In this document: piece after piece, positions 10,695-23,205 of the stretch
Numbering within the stretch: position 1 is the first letter of the stretch
How the letters are laid out: every line of letters starts with the position of its first letter
Source: Melampsora larici-populina 98AG31
Lineage: Eukaryota; Basidiomycota; Pucciniomycetes; Pucciniales; Melampsoraceae
DNA length: 64,000 bases
Assembly (NCBI RefSeq): GCF_000204055.1
Contig: NW_006768795.1
Coordinates: forward strand, 797,211-861,210
Direction of reading: 5' to 3'
Position numbers and translations under genes: made by a program
Notes under the pieces: model-generated
Told to the model about the DNA's origin: nothing
Databases searched by the model: none
The model's input: only the letters and a program-made list of their open reading frames with translations

Positions 10695-13600
10695 TATTGG
10701 CAGCACAAGTACCAACCAGTACCAACCTACATTCATGCGGAATAGGATGCCCCCTTTGAGAAGAATAATTTGAACTACTTACCAGGAGCCATGTATTTCA
10801 ATCAACCTGGTATACTGAAAGTCTTTATAAACTTACCAGTGGTAACATCCCAAGTTTGATTGGGATTTGGCATTTGCAAGCTTGCCTCTTAATGATAGGA
10901 CACAATGCCCACCACAAATTCCACCCTGAAAAGTGGCCAACTTAATTAAGGGGCCTCTTGGGAAGACTTACCATGATCTCTGTTTGGCATATTCTGTGTG
11001 CAATGTGGCCTGTCAAACAGCAAGCGTACAAACCCAACATCCGGATCAATGTCAGATCCAGGATCATAGGCACCAGTGAATTGGTAGAGACTGTCCAGGA
11101 TGGTGGCAGGCCAATTGGAAGTTAAGGGACTTGTTGGAAGGGTGAATATATCCCTGTCTGAGGAAAGTGGACCATCTTGTTTTACTGTCTGTGTCTTTTA
11201 AGATTGTCATTAAGGAGCCTCCACTGGGTTAGTCAGAACAGAACCCTTGGTTGAGATTACTGTTATTTGATTTTTTTTTCAATTTGTGATGTATGAAAAA
11301 CTTTTTGGTTTCTTACATACATATGCAGTGCTCAAATTCAAAAGTTAGAAGCTGACTTCTTTAGAAATGCTATTTCTTTGTTTACAAAAACTATTCCCCA
11401 ACTGTAAAAAGTGACATTCCTTGTTCCTTGCTGCCAGTTACCTACTTTGTGGATAACCTGACCAACAACCCATCTGGCAGTCAGGTTCCACCCCAGATCA
11501 CATCAAAGCTCAAGTCAAGGTGAGTGCTTGATCACACAACTTGATAGTTGGGTTGGGGCATCAGGAAATGGACATACCAACAGGATAAGTAAGCATGGGG
11601 GTCCTCAAAGCCACAAAGGTTTGGGCAACATGACAGTTTCTTTTCCCCACCAAAAACAAAGATAATATCCTAGGGTTGAAAGAAGTTGGAATCTACCTTT
11701 TAAATTAGAGTACTGCTATAGTATAGTTGTTCTGTTTTTTCCTTCATAATATAAAATTCAAAAAAATATAATTTTGGTCAATGCAGGTCAGTATATGCTT
11801 ATACTTAGCCTTCAATCAAGGTTTCTCAATGAAGAGCTGTATAACCTTGAACGGGGTCAATATGTCTGTTGATCACCACTTCCCTCACCTTACACACCAC
11901 TGATCCCTTTGACAATCCCCCAATACCTACCACAATCCAGTGATACCTTCAATTGCCCCAATACCCTCCACAATTCAACCGAATGGCCAGAAAACCAACA
12001 AAGCACCAACTCTGTGACACAAGCAATGAAAGGCAACAAAATTCATGTTTTGAAGATAATCATTACAAATGCCTTACTGACCATTTATCTGTCCAATGCT
12101 ATCAAACTAGTACATGCCAATGGTCCTGAGCACCAAATTTAAAACCCTGAGGTGGACAGCAGTGGGACTCTTACACACCATTTTTGGTGAGTAGAATTGT
12201 TCTGACATTCACATTCTTTTGATTCTTGCATTTACACAGTTTGTAATCCAATTTTTAAACCTGGAAAACACCTTGAAGCATGTTTAGATGGCAAGCCCCA
12301 GTACCTTGATGCCATTGCAGTTCACCTAGACCCAGGGTGTGATCAAAATGATCAACTGTTTCCTTGCTGACTTCAACAAGTTGGATCTCACACAGGTGAG
12401 TAGTCTGTCTTTCTCTTCTCATTCTGAGTCCCCCATTTTCACTTTGATTTCACTGGTTCCACAAGGAACTGATTTCTTGAATCAATTTTGTTTTCTTCCA
12501 GCTCCTACATTGTATGAACGGTCTCTATCTTATCATAGAGACCCGTTTTTTGTTTTTGATCAAGAACTTTTACCCCAAACTAATCTAGCAGTTTCACACC
12601 AAGCCAATCAAGCTGGATCTGAGAATGGGAAGTACCGTTCTTGGTGTCTAAAAATAGTTTGGAAGATCAAAACTGATTATACAAAATATTTTTCTAAGAG
12701 AATGCTTGAACAAGAATTGACATCTTATGTTTCTTTTGACACAGGAAAACAAGCACCAGTGAGTCACCGTCATGTGTCATCCTGACCCATGATGGTGAAT
12801 CTGGAGTCCAATCATGGTATTTAATGGGTATGGTTTCTTTCCATTTCATTTCCCTCTGACCATTCAAGTTCAATGTTATGGATTGCTGCTATAATTCTCT
12901 CCTTTAAAAGTACCAGCACCAGTGATTCACCAGCACCAAGACCACTTTAACACATTGCTAATCATCTCAAAGACTGCTCAATTGAACCTAACAATGAAAA
13001 CATTCAAGTCCTTATAAAAGAGTATGATATTTGAAAGAGTTTGGGTTCAAATTCAGAGCTTGTGTTCCTCTTCATGAGAATGCAGCAGCAGATCACAGTC
13101 CTTCAAAGACAAAAAATCTTATCCAGTCTCAATTCCCACAAACAAAAATGTACTTCATTTTCTCTGGAGATCATTGAGTAAGCTCAGCACACTACAACAT
13201 ATATCAAACCCCTCTTTATATGCTTCTTTTTTATCAATTTTCATGTTTCTGATTTGATGAATTTTTTTTAAATTGAACAAACCATTGTGCCAAACAAAAA
13301 AGTTTTGATAAGAACTTGAGTGATAATCTTGACTTGTAGGTCAAGCCTGAATTTTTTCTTCCTGACATTTTTGACTTTCTAAAAAGTTTTCTTCTCAAAG
13401 TTTTCTGCTCAAACTTTAATTGTTCTCAAAGTTTCCCAAAGTTTACTTTTCTCAGTTTGGTTCTCTAAGTTTGGTTCTCTAAGTTTGGTTCTCAAGGTAT
13501 TTGTCCTCTCAAACTTACTCCATGATTTCATTTCTTGATCAAGCTGTGTGGAGATCTTTCAACAATATTTTTAATTCTTCAAAGTGAAACGTGTGGAAGC

Positions 13601-13779
13601 TAAGAGTTCTCTGGTGCAACAACAACAGCAACGTTTTCAAAATACCTCTACCATCCTTTTTCACAAATCTCATCTATAACAACAAGTCTTGTATAAGCTT
13701 TCTAAAGAAACTGCCTTTACATACTTTACTCATCACCTTTTGCATCAATGCAAATATGTAAATGACTTGAGTAGATAAT
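10695..13779. other. long non-coding or heavily decayed region
   Basis: I find no intact gene in these 3 kb. On the minus strand 11198-10946 holds an open stretch (about 80 codons, with WPATILDSLYQFTGAYDPGS inside and a GTAAGT donor at about 10971) that may be an exon of a decayed element; I do not recognise it. At 13450-13495 there is a short tandem run of TTTGGTTCTCTAAG-like units. The region is probably transposon debris linked to the Tc1-like fragment that follows. Confidence 0.35.
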
Positions 13780-14004
13780 TCATTTTGACAAATTAGGTGG
13801 TCCTGACTCCTTGGAGACTTTGAATGTTAGTTTGATTGGGTTGAATTTGAGTGTGTAAGGTGGTAGATAAACTATAAAAACACTCACAATGACACATAGT
13901 CCTTCAATCAATCCACAACAATGGATGCTGGTGTGATCCATCACCAAGACAGAATCTGGATTTTGGTGTAGTTGCATGACCAAAGCTGTTTGACAAAGCA
14001 ACAT
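13780..14004 (-). pseudogene. Tc1-like DDE transposase fragment
   Basis: The translation carries the second catalytic Asp and third-residue region of fungal Tc1-like DDE endonucleases: PDSVLVMDHTSIHCCG followed about 25 residues later by VYLPPYTLKFNPIKLTF. In active family members the second motif reads LPPYSP..NPIE, so the catalytic Glu appears here as Lys (NPIK). No intact upstream exons were found in 14005-14290, so this is a relic. Confidence 0.65.
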
Positions 14005-14297
14005 CAGCTTGTTGTTATTGATAAGAGTAGAAAGCCAAGGAAAAGACTTACCAGAATTTGCTCTAAGAAAGTTTCATATGTGGCTCAATGATAGGTTTTG
14101 ATATTTCAAGTCACTGACAATAGACCTGTTTCATATATCACAGCTAGCATGCTGGAATGGGTGTTGTGCCTTGCTTGTTTCAAAGCATTTGGTACTTTGC
14201 CTGACTTGGACTTCATATGGGTTCTCATGAAATCTTGCATTTGAAGACCAGACTTGTCTTAGTGCAAGTGGATCAATAAAAATACAAGGAGTCTAAT

Positions 14298-14335
14298 CAC
14301 CTTGTCTGTCCGGACGTCTCAGATCGACGTGAGCA
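14298..14335 (+). repeat. left terminal inverted repeat of the Plavaka-like element
   Basis: Starts CACCTTGTCTGTCCGGACGT and is preceded by the AAT duplication. Matches the reverse complement of 23206-23243 at 33 of 38 positions. Confidence 0.8.
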
Positions 14336-15208
14336 CACCACGGGCTTCACAAAAAAATCAAAAGTCTTTCATTTGGTCTGGACTGACTGAGTGTCGTTTC
14401 TCGCCATTCATAAGCTTTCCCTTTGACCTGTCAATACATTTACGGACTCTTGATCCGATCCACCGGTCAAGCAGTTCATGCATTCACTGAACCTCAGCCA
14501 CTACATGGGCATAGTTTCCCATTGACATCTTTGCTGTGTCTTGTTATCTGCTTCGGCCGTTTTGAAGATACTATAGATTAGATGAATGTTTTAACATGTA
14601 CCACTGGAAAAGGCAGAACAAATCCCATTGTCTGACCACTCTGTATTTGAGATTGGGTTAGTGTCTCTTGTCCTTTGCTTCTAACGTCCTCTTTCAAAGG
14701 AAATATGAATTGCATCACCCACAGCGAGGTGCCCATAGCGTACTTTTTATACTCCATAGTGTACTGAAATGAAGTGAAGACAACTTCAATACATTCTTTG
14801 AGTCATCACGAGAGCAACTCTGTCAAGTACTTTTGGTCGCTCAGCATCCCATCCATTAAAATTGGGCACTGGGATAGGAATTGGTAACCTCGGATTGCAA
14901 GTGTCCTTGGACACTGGCTGGTTGGTCGCGGATCTTTCGGATATCGGGCGATGTTTCAACTTTGTTCTAGTCCTCTCTAGCTCGCAAATCACGTGAAGTG
15001 AAGAATTGGAAACGAGGTTCACCTGGTAAATCCCGTAAAGCAAACAATGCTTTGGTGGCGGCAGTCTTCCAAAGCGAATGCAGCATCTTGCCGTGCAATA
15101 TCCACCTTTCTCCGAGCTCTTTTGGAGTACAACACACTCAAAAGCTTCCCACCTCCACCTACGGTAGACGAACATACTACCTTAATACAACCAACTAAAG
15201 AAACAATC
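14336..15208. other. subterminal non-coding DNA of the Plavaka-like element
   Basis: No gene seen. It presumably contains the promoter and leader of the accessory gene that begins at 15209. Confidence 0.4.
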
Positions 15209-16092
15209 ATGTCGGATCAAAGAGTCTTTCTGCCCGAGCCTGAAACTGTTGTCTCAAAAGAAGATCGATGGGCTAACACAAAAGCCATGATCTTGGCCGA
15301 CCTCCAAAAATATGGTGTTACACGATTTACCTTCGATTGGACACTTCAAGAAGGCTACGAGTGGAATCGTATCATGACAACCTTTACTTTGAAACACTGG
15401 CTACATGCAAAACAACAAGGGATGTTCTCAAAGTTATCAATCAATCCCTCACACACCACTGAAGTACAACTAGAAGGGATAATTGCTAGATGGATTCGTG
15501 GTCGTGCAACTGAGATTCGATCTGGAAGGAATGATCCTAAAAAACGCCGGGTCGTAGAAAACAACAAAAAGAAAAGGGCGGTGAGTGATTTATACGTTCT
15601 CAGAAATAGATTATATTACTGATACACATGTGTGATATTGCTTGTCCACCTTATCCACAGTTGTTCAAATATCGACGCGATTCGGCCAAGCGTCATCTTG
15701 ATGCGAGCTGGACCGAGTTAATTACAGATGCTGATTGTTGCTCTGAGACTGAGTACGAACCTGATCAGATAAGATATGAGAAGATTGGATTAGTTTGGCG
15801 AAGTGAGCAGTACTCAGCTTTCCTGCATTCCATAGATCGCCTTTCTTTTAAATATAAGGCTCAACTTCACGGCAATCGACTCGCCGCCCAAAGATTTGAC
15901 CAATGTCGAATCCCTGGATCCAAATACAATCACAAAGCCGCAGTCTGTTGCGGGCTTCCACAAAACTGCTATGACCCTGTTTGGTTCAACAGTCTTGATA
16001 TCGACAAAAGGGCTAAGCTGAAGGCACATCCACCCTCCGAATTGATGAACACTCTGGCTACTCAAGTCAAAAAGAAACTGAATGAGTCTTAG
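15209..16092 (+). CDS. Plavaka-associated accessory protein, left copy, 267 aa
   Basis: Two exons (15209-15580 and 15661-16092) joined by a GTGAGT...CCACAG intron in phase 0. I do not recognise a named domain. The product has a region with RFTFDW, a conserved W-N pair, IIARWIRGRA, a KKKRA basic stretch just at the intron, and in exon 2 SETEYEPDQ, WRSEQYSAFLHSIDR and a late P-x-W pair. The same order of motifs, including the basic stretch immediately before the exon junction, is found in the larger gene at the other end of the element (21196-22797), so the two are paralogues. Being inside a transposon and facing the transposase gene, it is most likely a DNA-binding or regulatory partner; that is inference. 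An in-frame upstream extension to 15047 is possible, but the MSDQRVF start has the better context. Confidence 0.7.
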
Positions 16093-16392
16093 TGGTGAAC
16101 AATGGTGGTCATGTTGATGGAGATTTAGTTTCCTTTGTTGTTGTAGAATGCGCTCTTCTTTGAGCCTCGATAATTCGAGAATTTTCAAACCTACCATATA
16201 ATTTTACTCAAGATTTGACTAGATTATGTAAATAAATATACTTTGTGGTTTTGTTTTATGAGAAAGTGTGATCAACTGGCAAAAATATATTGTCATTTGA
16301 ATACGGGAAATGATAGATACATATGTCATCCAGATAAAAGCAATGGATTGTGATCAATAGAACTTAGTTACCAAAACCGGCTAAACTGGAAG
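16093..16392. other. spacer between accessory and transposase genes
   Basis: About 300 bp between the converging 3' ends of the left accessory gene and the transposase gene; AT-rich, nothing else seen. Confidence 0.4.
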
Positions 16393-19300
16393 TCATGTCA
16401 ATGATTGCCTAGATGAAGGAGAATGATTAGAACAAAGACAAGACAGAAATAGTTGGAGAAATATTTGGGAATTACGGACCATACTCCTGAGACCGACGGT
16501 GATGTTTGTGGACTCATGGATCTCAAATGTATCAGGAGGGTTTTCAGCAACAACACAGTGACCATAAAGGTGGTCAAGATTGATACATTGTATGACGGGT
16601 GACTCACGATAGAGAACATCCGCTTTCAAATGTGGCAAGTGGCGATATGGATTTCGCAACTGATCAGCACCTTGCAGGGGGCGAAATGAGTCAACGATTA
16701 AAAGCAGAGTTGAATCTTTGACCAAGCGAATTATGTGTCGGATGGTGCCAAATTTGAATTGACTGTTATTGTGGAGCTGAACACAGCTGTTTCCTTGATG
16801 GATTTCACGTGGTGAATAGATCTTGCCGGCATGTTTCCAGTATGATGTTGTTTGAAGCGCTGGGGCGAGATCAGTGTCAGAATGACCCATGGTGACGAGA
16901 GTGGTCATAATAGAGGGAATGATTTCACTCGGTGGTGAGAAAGTGCGCCATTTAGCTGCAGGGGTATGGAAGAACTCGTCCAGGCCTAGGTTGTTCCAAT
17001 CTTGCTGGGACATGTTGGTGAGCATATTGCGAAAGAATCCCCTTTGTGTGTGTGCACGGACCATGGTCTTACCAACAGTAGCTACAATAATAATAAGATG
17101 ATGATAAGAGACCATTCTGAAATATTTGAAACAGGGAATGAAGACAAAAAACTGACCTGAGTGAGTCTATTTTGGCGTTTGGACAAGACTGCCAATAATA
17201 CGCTCCCCCGTCCATGCCGAGGTATACGGAGGAGGACCAAATTGGCGACATTGGTCAGGAATATGTTGAGCAAAATGCATGTTAGGTGTTGATCGGACCC
17301 CAGGCCAAGCTGCTTGTAGATGTTCACGGAGGTGCTTCAGAGTAATTTCAAGCTTCTTGATGTCAGTCTCCTTCATCACCCGCGAAAAAGATATATTGAT
17401 AATCTGGACGATTAGGATGAGTGCACGATGTAATTTGAAGGCATTCGACTCAGGCTCAGCATTATGATGATATGGAACAAGAGAAATCACCATAAAGACT
17501 GTATATAAAACTATCCAATCAGCTGCCTTGGGAGTACCACAGCTTGCAGTCCCAAAAGTAGCTGGAATGTGGGTAAGCCATGACGGAACAGGGGTATTCG
17601 AGATGGTGTAGTGTACTAGGTCAAGCTCATGAGGTGTTATAGATGGACCATTTGGAGGTGTGACTGTGCTGGCGGTTGAGTGCAATGAATCAGATGGATG
17701 TTGAGAAGAACTGTCTGTTTCTTCATCATTTGACATGATTGTGTCTTGCATTGGTTTTTTCGCTGCACGAGAATATTGGGTACGGCTGCTGGAAGTCTCG
17801 CTATCCGAAGGCTGGCTGTCACTACCAGCAGACGATTCCAGTGGGATATCGGGTGTGGGCCAGAGTGGTGCAGGGTAGGGTTTCAAATTCTCGGGAGGGA
17901 GATCGTGGGTACCTGAGTAAGCCAAATTAGTCTTTTGTTTCTCGAGCTCCTTTGCTGCTATAGGTAGACAAATGAATGTTGTTGAGAAATCTTTGAGAAT
18001 CCCCAGCGCAAGACAATGCATGATGTCAATTGTTGTAAATCGGGTTGGCTGCCAGTAAGGTAACTTCAAGAAAGGTGTAGCTCGTACACCATTCTTTTTG
18101 GCGAGTTTTTGCTGTAGCGAGGCAGAGGGGGCTGCAAGCCATGCTTCTGATTGAGTTTTAAATTCAGATTTATTTCGTGGGCGATAAGTTTTGCTGTTGA
18201 CTTGATCAATATCAGCGTGTGGTATATAACAGTTATTGCAGAAAAGAGTAGCATTATGTGCGACAAAACCAGCAAGTTTACTCATTGCAGGTGAATCAGC
18301 AATTAGAGGCCACATAGCTGCTCGTATAAGTCTTCCTTGAGGATGGCCAGCAGTTGAAGTGAAATGAACGCCGTGCCAAAGTGTTAGAAGCTCGTCAGTC
18401 AGTGGTTGAAATGGGTGGTGAACATTATTATAGTCCGGCTCCTTTGGACCAGGTATGATTCCGTATAGGAAAGTGTATTCAGCTTTGTAACGTATATCTG
18501 GTGGTAAGCTTAAGCAAATAAGAAGAACAATTCCCGCAGAATGATGCTTGGCTGCCCTCTTTCCAAACGGATTAAACCAATCACAATACAAGCCAAATAC
18601 AATATTACCTGGCTTTCGAGTAAACAGTTTCCCTTTGACATCTTGAAACATATTCCATTGTTTTCCATCCCAGACATCCTTGTAGACACCTTTAGGATTT
18701 TTTTGGTTGCTTTCTAGTGAAGCCTCTATGGCCTTTTCAAAAATAGAGAAATTGAGCATAGTAGCAAGCCATTCAATTAGTGATTGATGATGGAAGATTC
18801 TCCGAGGCTTTCTTTTCGAGTTTGCATTTGAGATCTTGCTAGGGGTTTTGTAGAGAGGTGTCTGACAGATGATCCGATTGTCAGCAGAAGTTTTCGAGGG
18901 GAATCGTGAATTTCTACACTGAAGCATCATTTCTGAGATTGTTGAGCTCGCTGGAGGTATGGAATCTTGAAGTGCAAAGCACACTGAACAAGAAACAGTA
19001 TCTATGATGTTAATTTCAAGATGGAACATCTTGAGAGCCTTGATGATTGTGTGTGGTATCTCCTTCCAGCTTTCAGTACAATCTTCATTCAAGTTTAATT
19101 GCTTCATCCTTGTACGTTCAAATTTGAGAGACCGGCGGCAGCTACAATGACTTTTCTTGTTTTCAAGAAAGTCTGATAAAATATGTACTATGACTTGAAT
19201 ACATTGGATGTCAAGAATAAATTTTTGAGGGATTACAAAGCGAGAGGTTTCTAGAGTGGTGACTAGGTCCATGTCTTCCAAAAGAGGAGAATCTCTACGA

Positions 19301-19641
19301 AGTATCTTTTTAGGCCGATTTGTCAGTGCTGAAGTCGATTGTGAGGGTTGGTCTTCTGCTTCTGGGGTAGGTGAGCGACCTCTTTTTGGAGGACCATCGG
19401 CTCTGGATGACAATAAATCTAAAGCTACCCCGTGTTCTAGATGTGAAACCAATTGAGACTCTTGTTCCAGCTCATGATTCACTTGAGACTCTGCAAGCTG
19501 AAGCGCTTCAAAATGGCGTGGGTAGTTTGTACGATAGAACAGGACTCCGATATGAAGTTCTTGGTCGAATTCAAAAGTTTCTTGATGGCAACCGAGAGCA
19601 ACACATTGACATTGGACATGATTAGCATCGAAGTAGGCCAT
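16393..19641 (-). pseudogene. Plavaka/CACTA (tnp2-like) transposase with one internal stop
   Basis: Exon 1 is 19641-17157 and exon 2 is 17081-16393, joined in phase 1; 1058 codons in all. The N-terminus has a Cys-rich patch (VQCQCVALGC). The core has the signature of Plavaka/tnp2-type transposases: FGLYCDWFNPFGKRAAKHHS (first catalytic Asp region), SLPPDIRYKAEYTFLYGIIP followed by GPKEP, DELLTLWHGV, a C-x2-C pair (FCNNCY), ID..HCLALGILKDF, and later a W-T-G-E-R-I-I-G motif. After that motif the frame meets TAG at 17167-17169, only three codons before the donor splice site. Exon 2 then continues the same frame (ATVGKTMVRAHTQRG), so the TAG is a nonsense change rather than the true end. A Ser/Pro-rich low-complexity insert lies at about residues 640-700. 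Confidence 0.85.
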
Positions 19642-20146
19642 CGATGATGTTCTTAAGACAGGACACTGTCATAGTAGCTCTACGTCAGAAAACCCAACCA
19701 CATCAGCCAATATATCAACACATGCTTACCTTTGAATATCACATTATCAGAAAGTTGGATTCTTGATGTTCACAATGATTTGTGTAGGCTTGAAATAGTT
19801 GATTGGACCCAATGACAACCACATAAATTTCTGTTTTCTTGGATGTTATTATCGACCTACAGAAGCTCAACTGCCCTCGCAGAGGGTATGGATGTATGTC
19901 AGTGCCCCACCAGTACATCCCCACAGCAGAGTTGTTTGCTAAACTCTGCATTGTTGAACGTGTCTTGGCTCAACACTACCCGTTTCTTCCAAGTTCATCC
20001 TGATCTCGATGAAGACATGCTTTACCTCGCACAATCTAACTCATAGCTCAATTGGAGTCTCGCGTATGTGCATCAAGGGTATGGGGTGCTTCAGGACCCG
20101 GAAAACTCCACTCCTCAAGCAATTCATCCCGCCAATCGACTGTATT

Positions 20147-20338
20147 AAGGATGCGACTCTCCTTACCGTCGCAAGGGCCTGTTTGTGATCAAAGCTCTTA
20201 TAGCGATCCATTCCAGGCCCTTGCAACGTTTAAGGGACTTTCCCTATCGTTGCAAGGGCCTAGGTGTAATCAGATATCTCACAGCCTACTGGCCCATGCG
20301 ACGATTAAGGAACTCTTCTTATCGTCGCAAGGGCCTAG
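20147..20338. repeat. three alternating hairpin units with CGTYGCAAGGGCC arms
   Basis: The motif CGTCGCAAGGGCCT or CGTTGCAAGGGCCT appears three times in direct orientation (near 20167, 20250 and 20323), and the second and third are each preceded by an inverted partner (GGCCCTTGCAACG near 20215, GGCCCATGCGACG near 20290). The second and third units form stem-loops with a 20-25-nt loop. Spacing is about 75-80 bp. They lie upstream of the transposase gene, where transposase-binding sites would be plausible. Confidence 0.6.
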
Positions 20339-20503
20339 TTGTTTGATAACAAGACCCTTTGGAGTCAAGTGGTCTCGGCTCTAGCGTAGCCCTTTATTTG
20401 AGGATCATATAACCCAATTTTGATGAGATCTTTCGCATATAAATATCCAAACTTCCCACTTGTTGCCCACCTAACTTTAAACCTCCTCGCTCTTCTGGAT
20501 CAT

Positions 20504-20659
20504 TTCCTTTAGTACTTCCATACACTTAGGAAACTATTCAAAGAAGCTTATATCGTATCCTACCCTCAAGCCTCATTTGATTTTTTTCCTTTTAGTACTT
20601 CCGTACGCGTAGGAAATTATTCAAAGAAGCTTATATTGTATCTTACCTTCAACGCTCAT
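20504..20659. repeat. tandem duplication, unit about 82 bp
   Basis: 20504-20576 and 20586-20659 are near-identical (both contain TTAGTACTTCC, then AGGAAA.TATTCAAAGAAGC, then TATCTTACC-like sequence), with about 10 point differences. No coding content. Confidence 0.7.
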
Positions 20660-21195
20660 ATATTCTACACCCAAACATCAAATACATTCTTCAACAACCA
20701 ATTTGTTATATATCTTGTTAAAACAAGAAGTGAAAATCTGATTCCAACTCATTCATACTATTCTACAATATCAAGTAAGAAAGATACACGTATTGAGCAA
20801 AAACCAAGACATTGAAAACTTTTGAGCAGACACCACCCATTGAAACTGACTCCGTCTGATTGGATACTACCATTCATGTATAGAAGACCAATTCCAACAC
20901 GGAAAAAAATAAAGCAAGAACTAATTTGCACACATGAAGAAGAAAATATAGCAAACACATAGATACTTCTGTTGAATCAAAAAAAGGCCAAGTTTTCATA
21001 GCCTGAATCTCATTTCATATCTTGAAGCCTCCATTTTAAACACCGGCAATTCTGAATAAGAACTACCAATGAAATGTTTACTACCAGTAAATCAATGCTG
21101 AGAGTGAGATACAAGATCAGTATCTATCAACTTTTGAATCACACATTCAAATATCCCAAAAACTTGCCTTGTAACCAACAGTGACCCAAGACTTT

Positions 21196-22797
21196 TCAAG
21201 ACGCCGCCGTTCCTGAAGGCCCTGCTGCTGAGCTTGACTCAGCCTCACTTTGCATCATTCTCATCATCTGTTGTAAAGTTCTTTCCATTCTACATTTGTC
21301 GGTTGTGCAAAGTTCTAATCTCAACACTGTGAGTCTATTTGCCTCATTTAACCAAGTTGGAGACACTAGAGAACGTTGGAAGCCTTTTGGTGGACGGCTG
21401 TCTGTATCGACATTTGGAGAATAAGCCCCTCGGTCAACGGTGTGTTTAGCGGCCTTAATTTTTTTTGGTATGACCTCAATCTTGTCCATACACTTATCGA
21501 TCATCTCTATGAAGGCATCGAGTTGAGCACTTCGCCATGGCTTTCGAGTCCTTTCGCGTGTGCCATTGTCTTTGACCTCGTCCTCAGAATGTACCTCTAT
21601 ATAGGAAATTATTTCAGCCTCAGGAGATTTTGAGTCGAAAACTTCTTCAACAAATGCCAAACGAGCAGCATGGATCTATTCCGCCCTCAAAAACATGTCA
21701 GTATATAGTTTTAAATAAGGTTACATATTCATATAAGTCACTCACCTTGCTATGCGCACGTTTTTTGCTTGCCTTGATCTTTGCATCAGCCTTGTTGGTC
21801 TGCACCTGCAGTTCTCCGGCTGGAGTTTGGAGCAATTCTTGCACCCGAAGTTGTTCCCGGTAGTTGCCTCGCTGGTTTAAGAACCATCGTCGCACAACCT
21901 CATCCTGATTCTCAGGTGTGTTATCGGACGCCGAGATTCCAAAACCTCTTACACCATTGCCTTTGTAACACTTCATCCATTGTTGAATCAAGATTGATGA
22001 CATGGTTGAATTCCAAGGAGTATCGTAGCCAGCCTCCCAGTCAAAGGTGCATCGAGGAAACCCAGCTAACGCAAGTGCCCCTTCACACTTTTTACCCCAC
22101 AAGTGTGTATATTTAACTCGAGAAACGAAAGACAATGTCGAGGTAAACTTAACAGCTTTCATGGGGTTGGATAACATTTCTTCTGCAGCAGCATCTTTTT
22201 CGACGGTAAGGAGCTGAGTAGGATTAGCTTTGAAGTCTGGATTCTTTTTGAGCTGTTTTGCATTGTATCTACGCAAGGCCCTATTGATCGCCTTTGTTAT
22301 TGTAGCTTCACGTTCTTCCTTCCGATCCATCCACTGCTTTCGCTCTTCATTGGATGGAGAAGGTGGCAAATCACTATCCTTGATCGATTTTGATTTTCTC
22401 ACGATACCCATCATAAATCGAATCCATTCGTGCAAGGCTCGCGATAGACTGGTGGCTGCTGAAGGAATTGTACTGCCAGCAGCGAGGTTGCTCACCATTG
22501 CAGTTTGCACTCGTTTGGCTTTTTGTTTCTTCCTGAGGGCTTCTTTCTTTTTTCTCCGCGCAACCTTTTCCTCAAAACTTAGACCTTCATCTGACACCAT
22601 ATTTCAAAATGAGATAAGATGTGTCAGCAAGTGGATAAAATTTGAGCCAGAAACACTTGCCATAGCTTACCTGCATCAGATTCCTCTTCGTCTGTGAGGT
22701 CAGGCTTGTCATTGGTTTCATCGTCGTTGCGTTTTCTTCTTTTGTTACGTTCATCTGAAGTATTTTGGGGTTCTTCTTGAGTCCCAGAACCCGCCAT
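21196..22797 (-). CDS. Plavaka-associated accessory protein, right copy, 483 aa
   Basis: Exons 22797-22671, 22590-21746 and 21675-21196; GT/AG introns and phases close to 484 codons with no stop. The N-terminal third is acidic/basic low complexity (RNKRRKRNDDE, then a Lys/Arg-rich helix ARRKKKEALRKKQKAKR). The C-terminal two thirds repeat the motif order of the left accessory protein: CTFDW, a W-N pair, VVRRWFLNQRG, a KASKKRA basic stretch just before the last intron, an SPEAEIISY acidic region, KPWRSAQLDAFIEMIDKC, and a late LVSPTWLNEA. It therefore looks like a paralogue with an added N-terminus. It is read inward from the right end, mirror-image to the left gene. Function unknown; a role in binding the ends or in regulation is inference. 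Confidence 0.75.
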
Positions 22798-23205
22798 TTC
22801 TTATAACAAGTTGGCTGTTGGATAATATGATGGCCTCAGAAAGAAACCAAAAACCAAAATGAACAATACAATAAGTGGAAAAAGTCAACGAATTGGTGTG
22901 ATAGTAAAGGTCCGTTGAGCAACAAACAGTGAGACAATAAGGGTTGATTGTTGGTTGAAGAGGTGGATGTGATCGTACACTCCTAGTGATCAACAAGGGA
23001 TAAAAAGACGTTATTACACAGAGTTTACAGCTGGTTCTCAAGATTCTTCCTCAAGATTCGAATCATGTATCTACTGGCTCTCTCTGCACAAAAGCTTCTC
23101 CACGTCAACCGCTACTACATACATGAACAACAAAGGCACTGGTGGCAAGAACCAAATGTGAACACCTGCAAAAGCGCTTCTAGGGATCATAAAAATTGTT
23201 CCGTC
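22798..23205. other. right subterminal DNA of the Plavaka-like element
   Basis: Leader and promoter region of the right accessory gene up to the terminal repeat. No other gene seen. Confidence 0.4.

Larger units (their letters stand above)
19642..21195. other. internal non-coding part of the Plavaka-like element
   Basis: About 1.55 kb with no supported gene, lying between the transposase start and the 3' end of the right accessory gene. It contains hairpin-forming repeats (20147-20338) and a duplicated unit (20504-20659), listed separately; it probably holds the transposase promoter. Confidence 0.45.
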
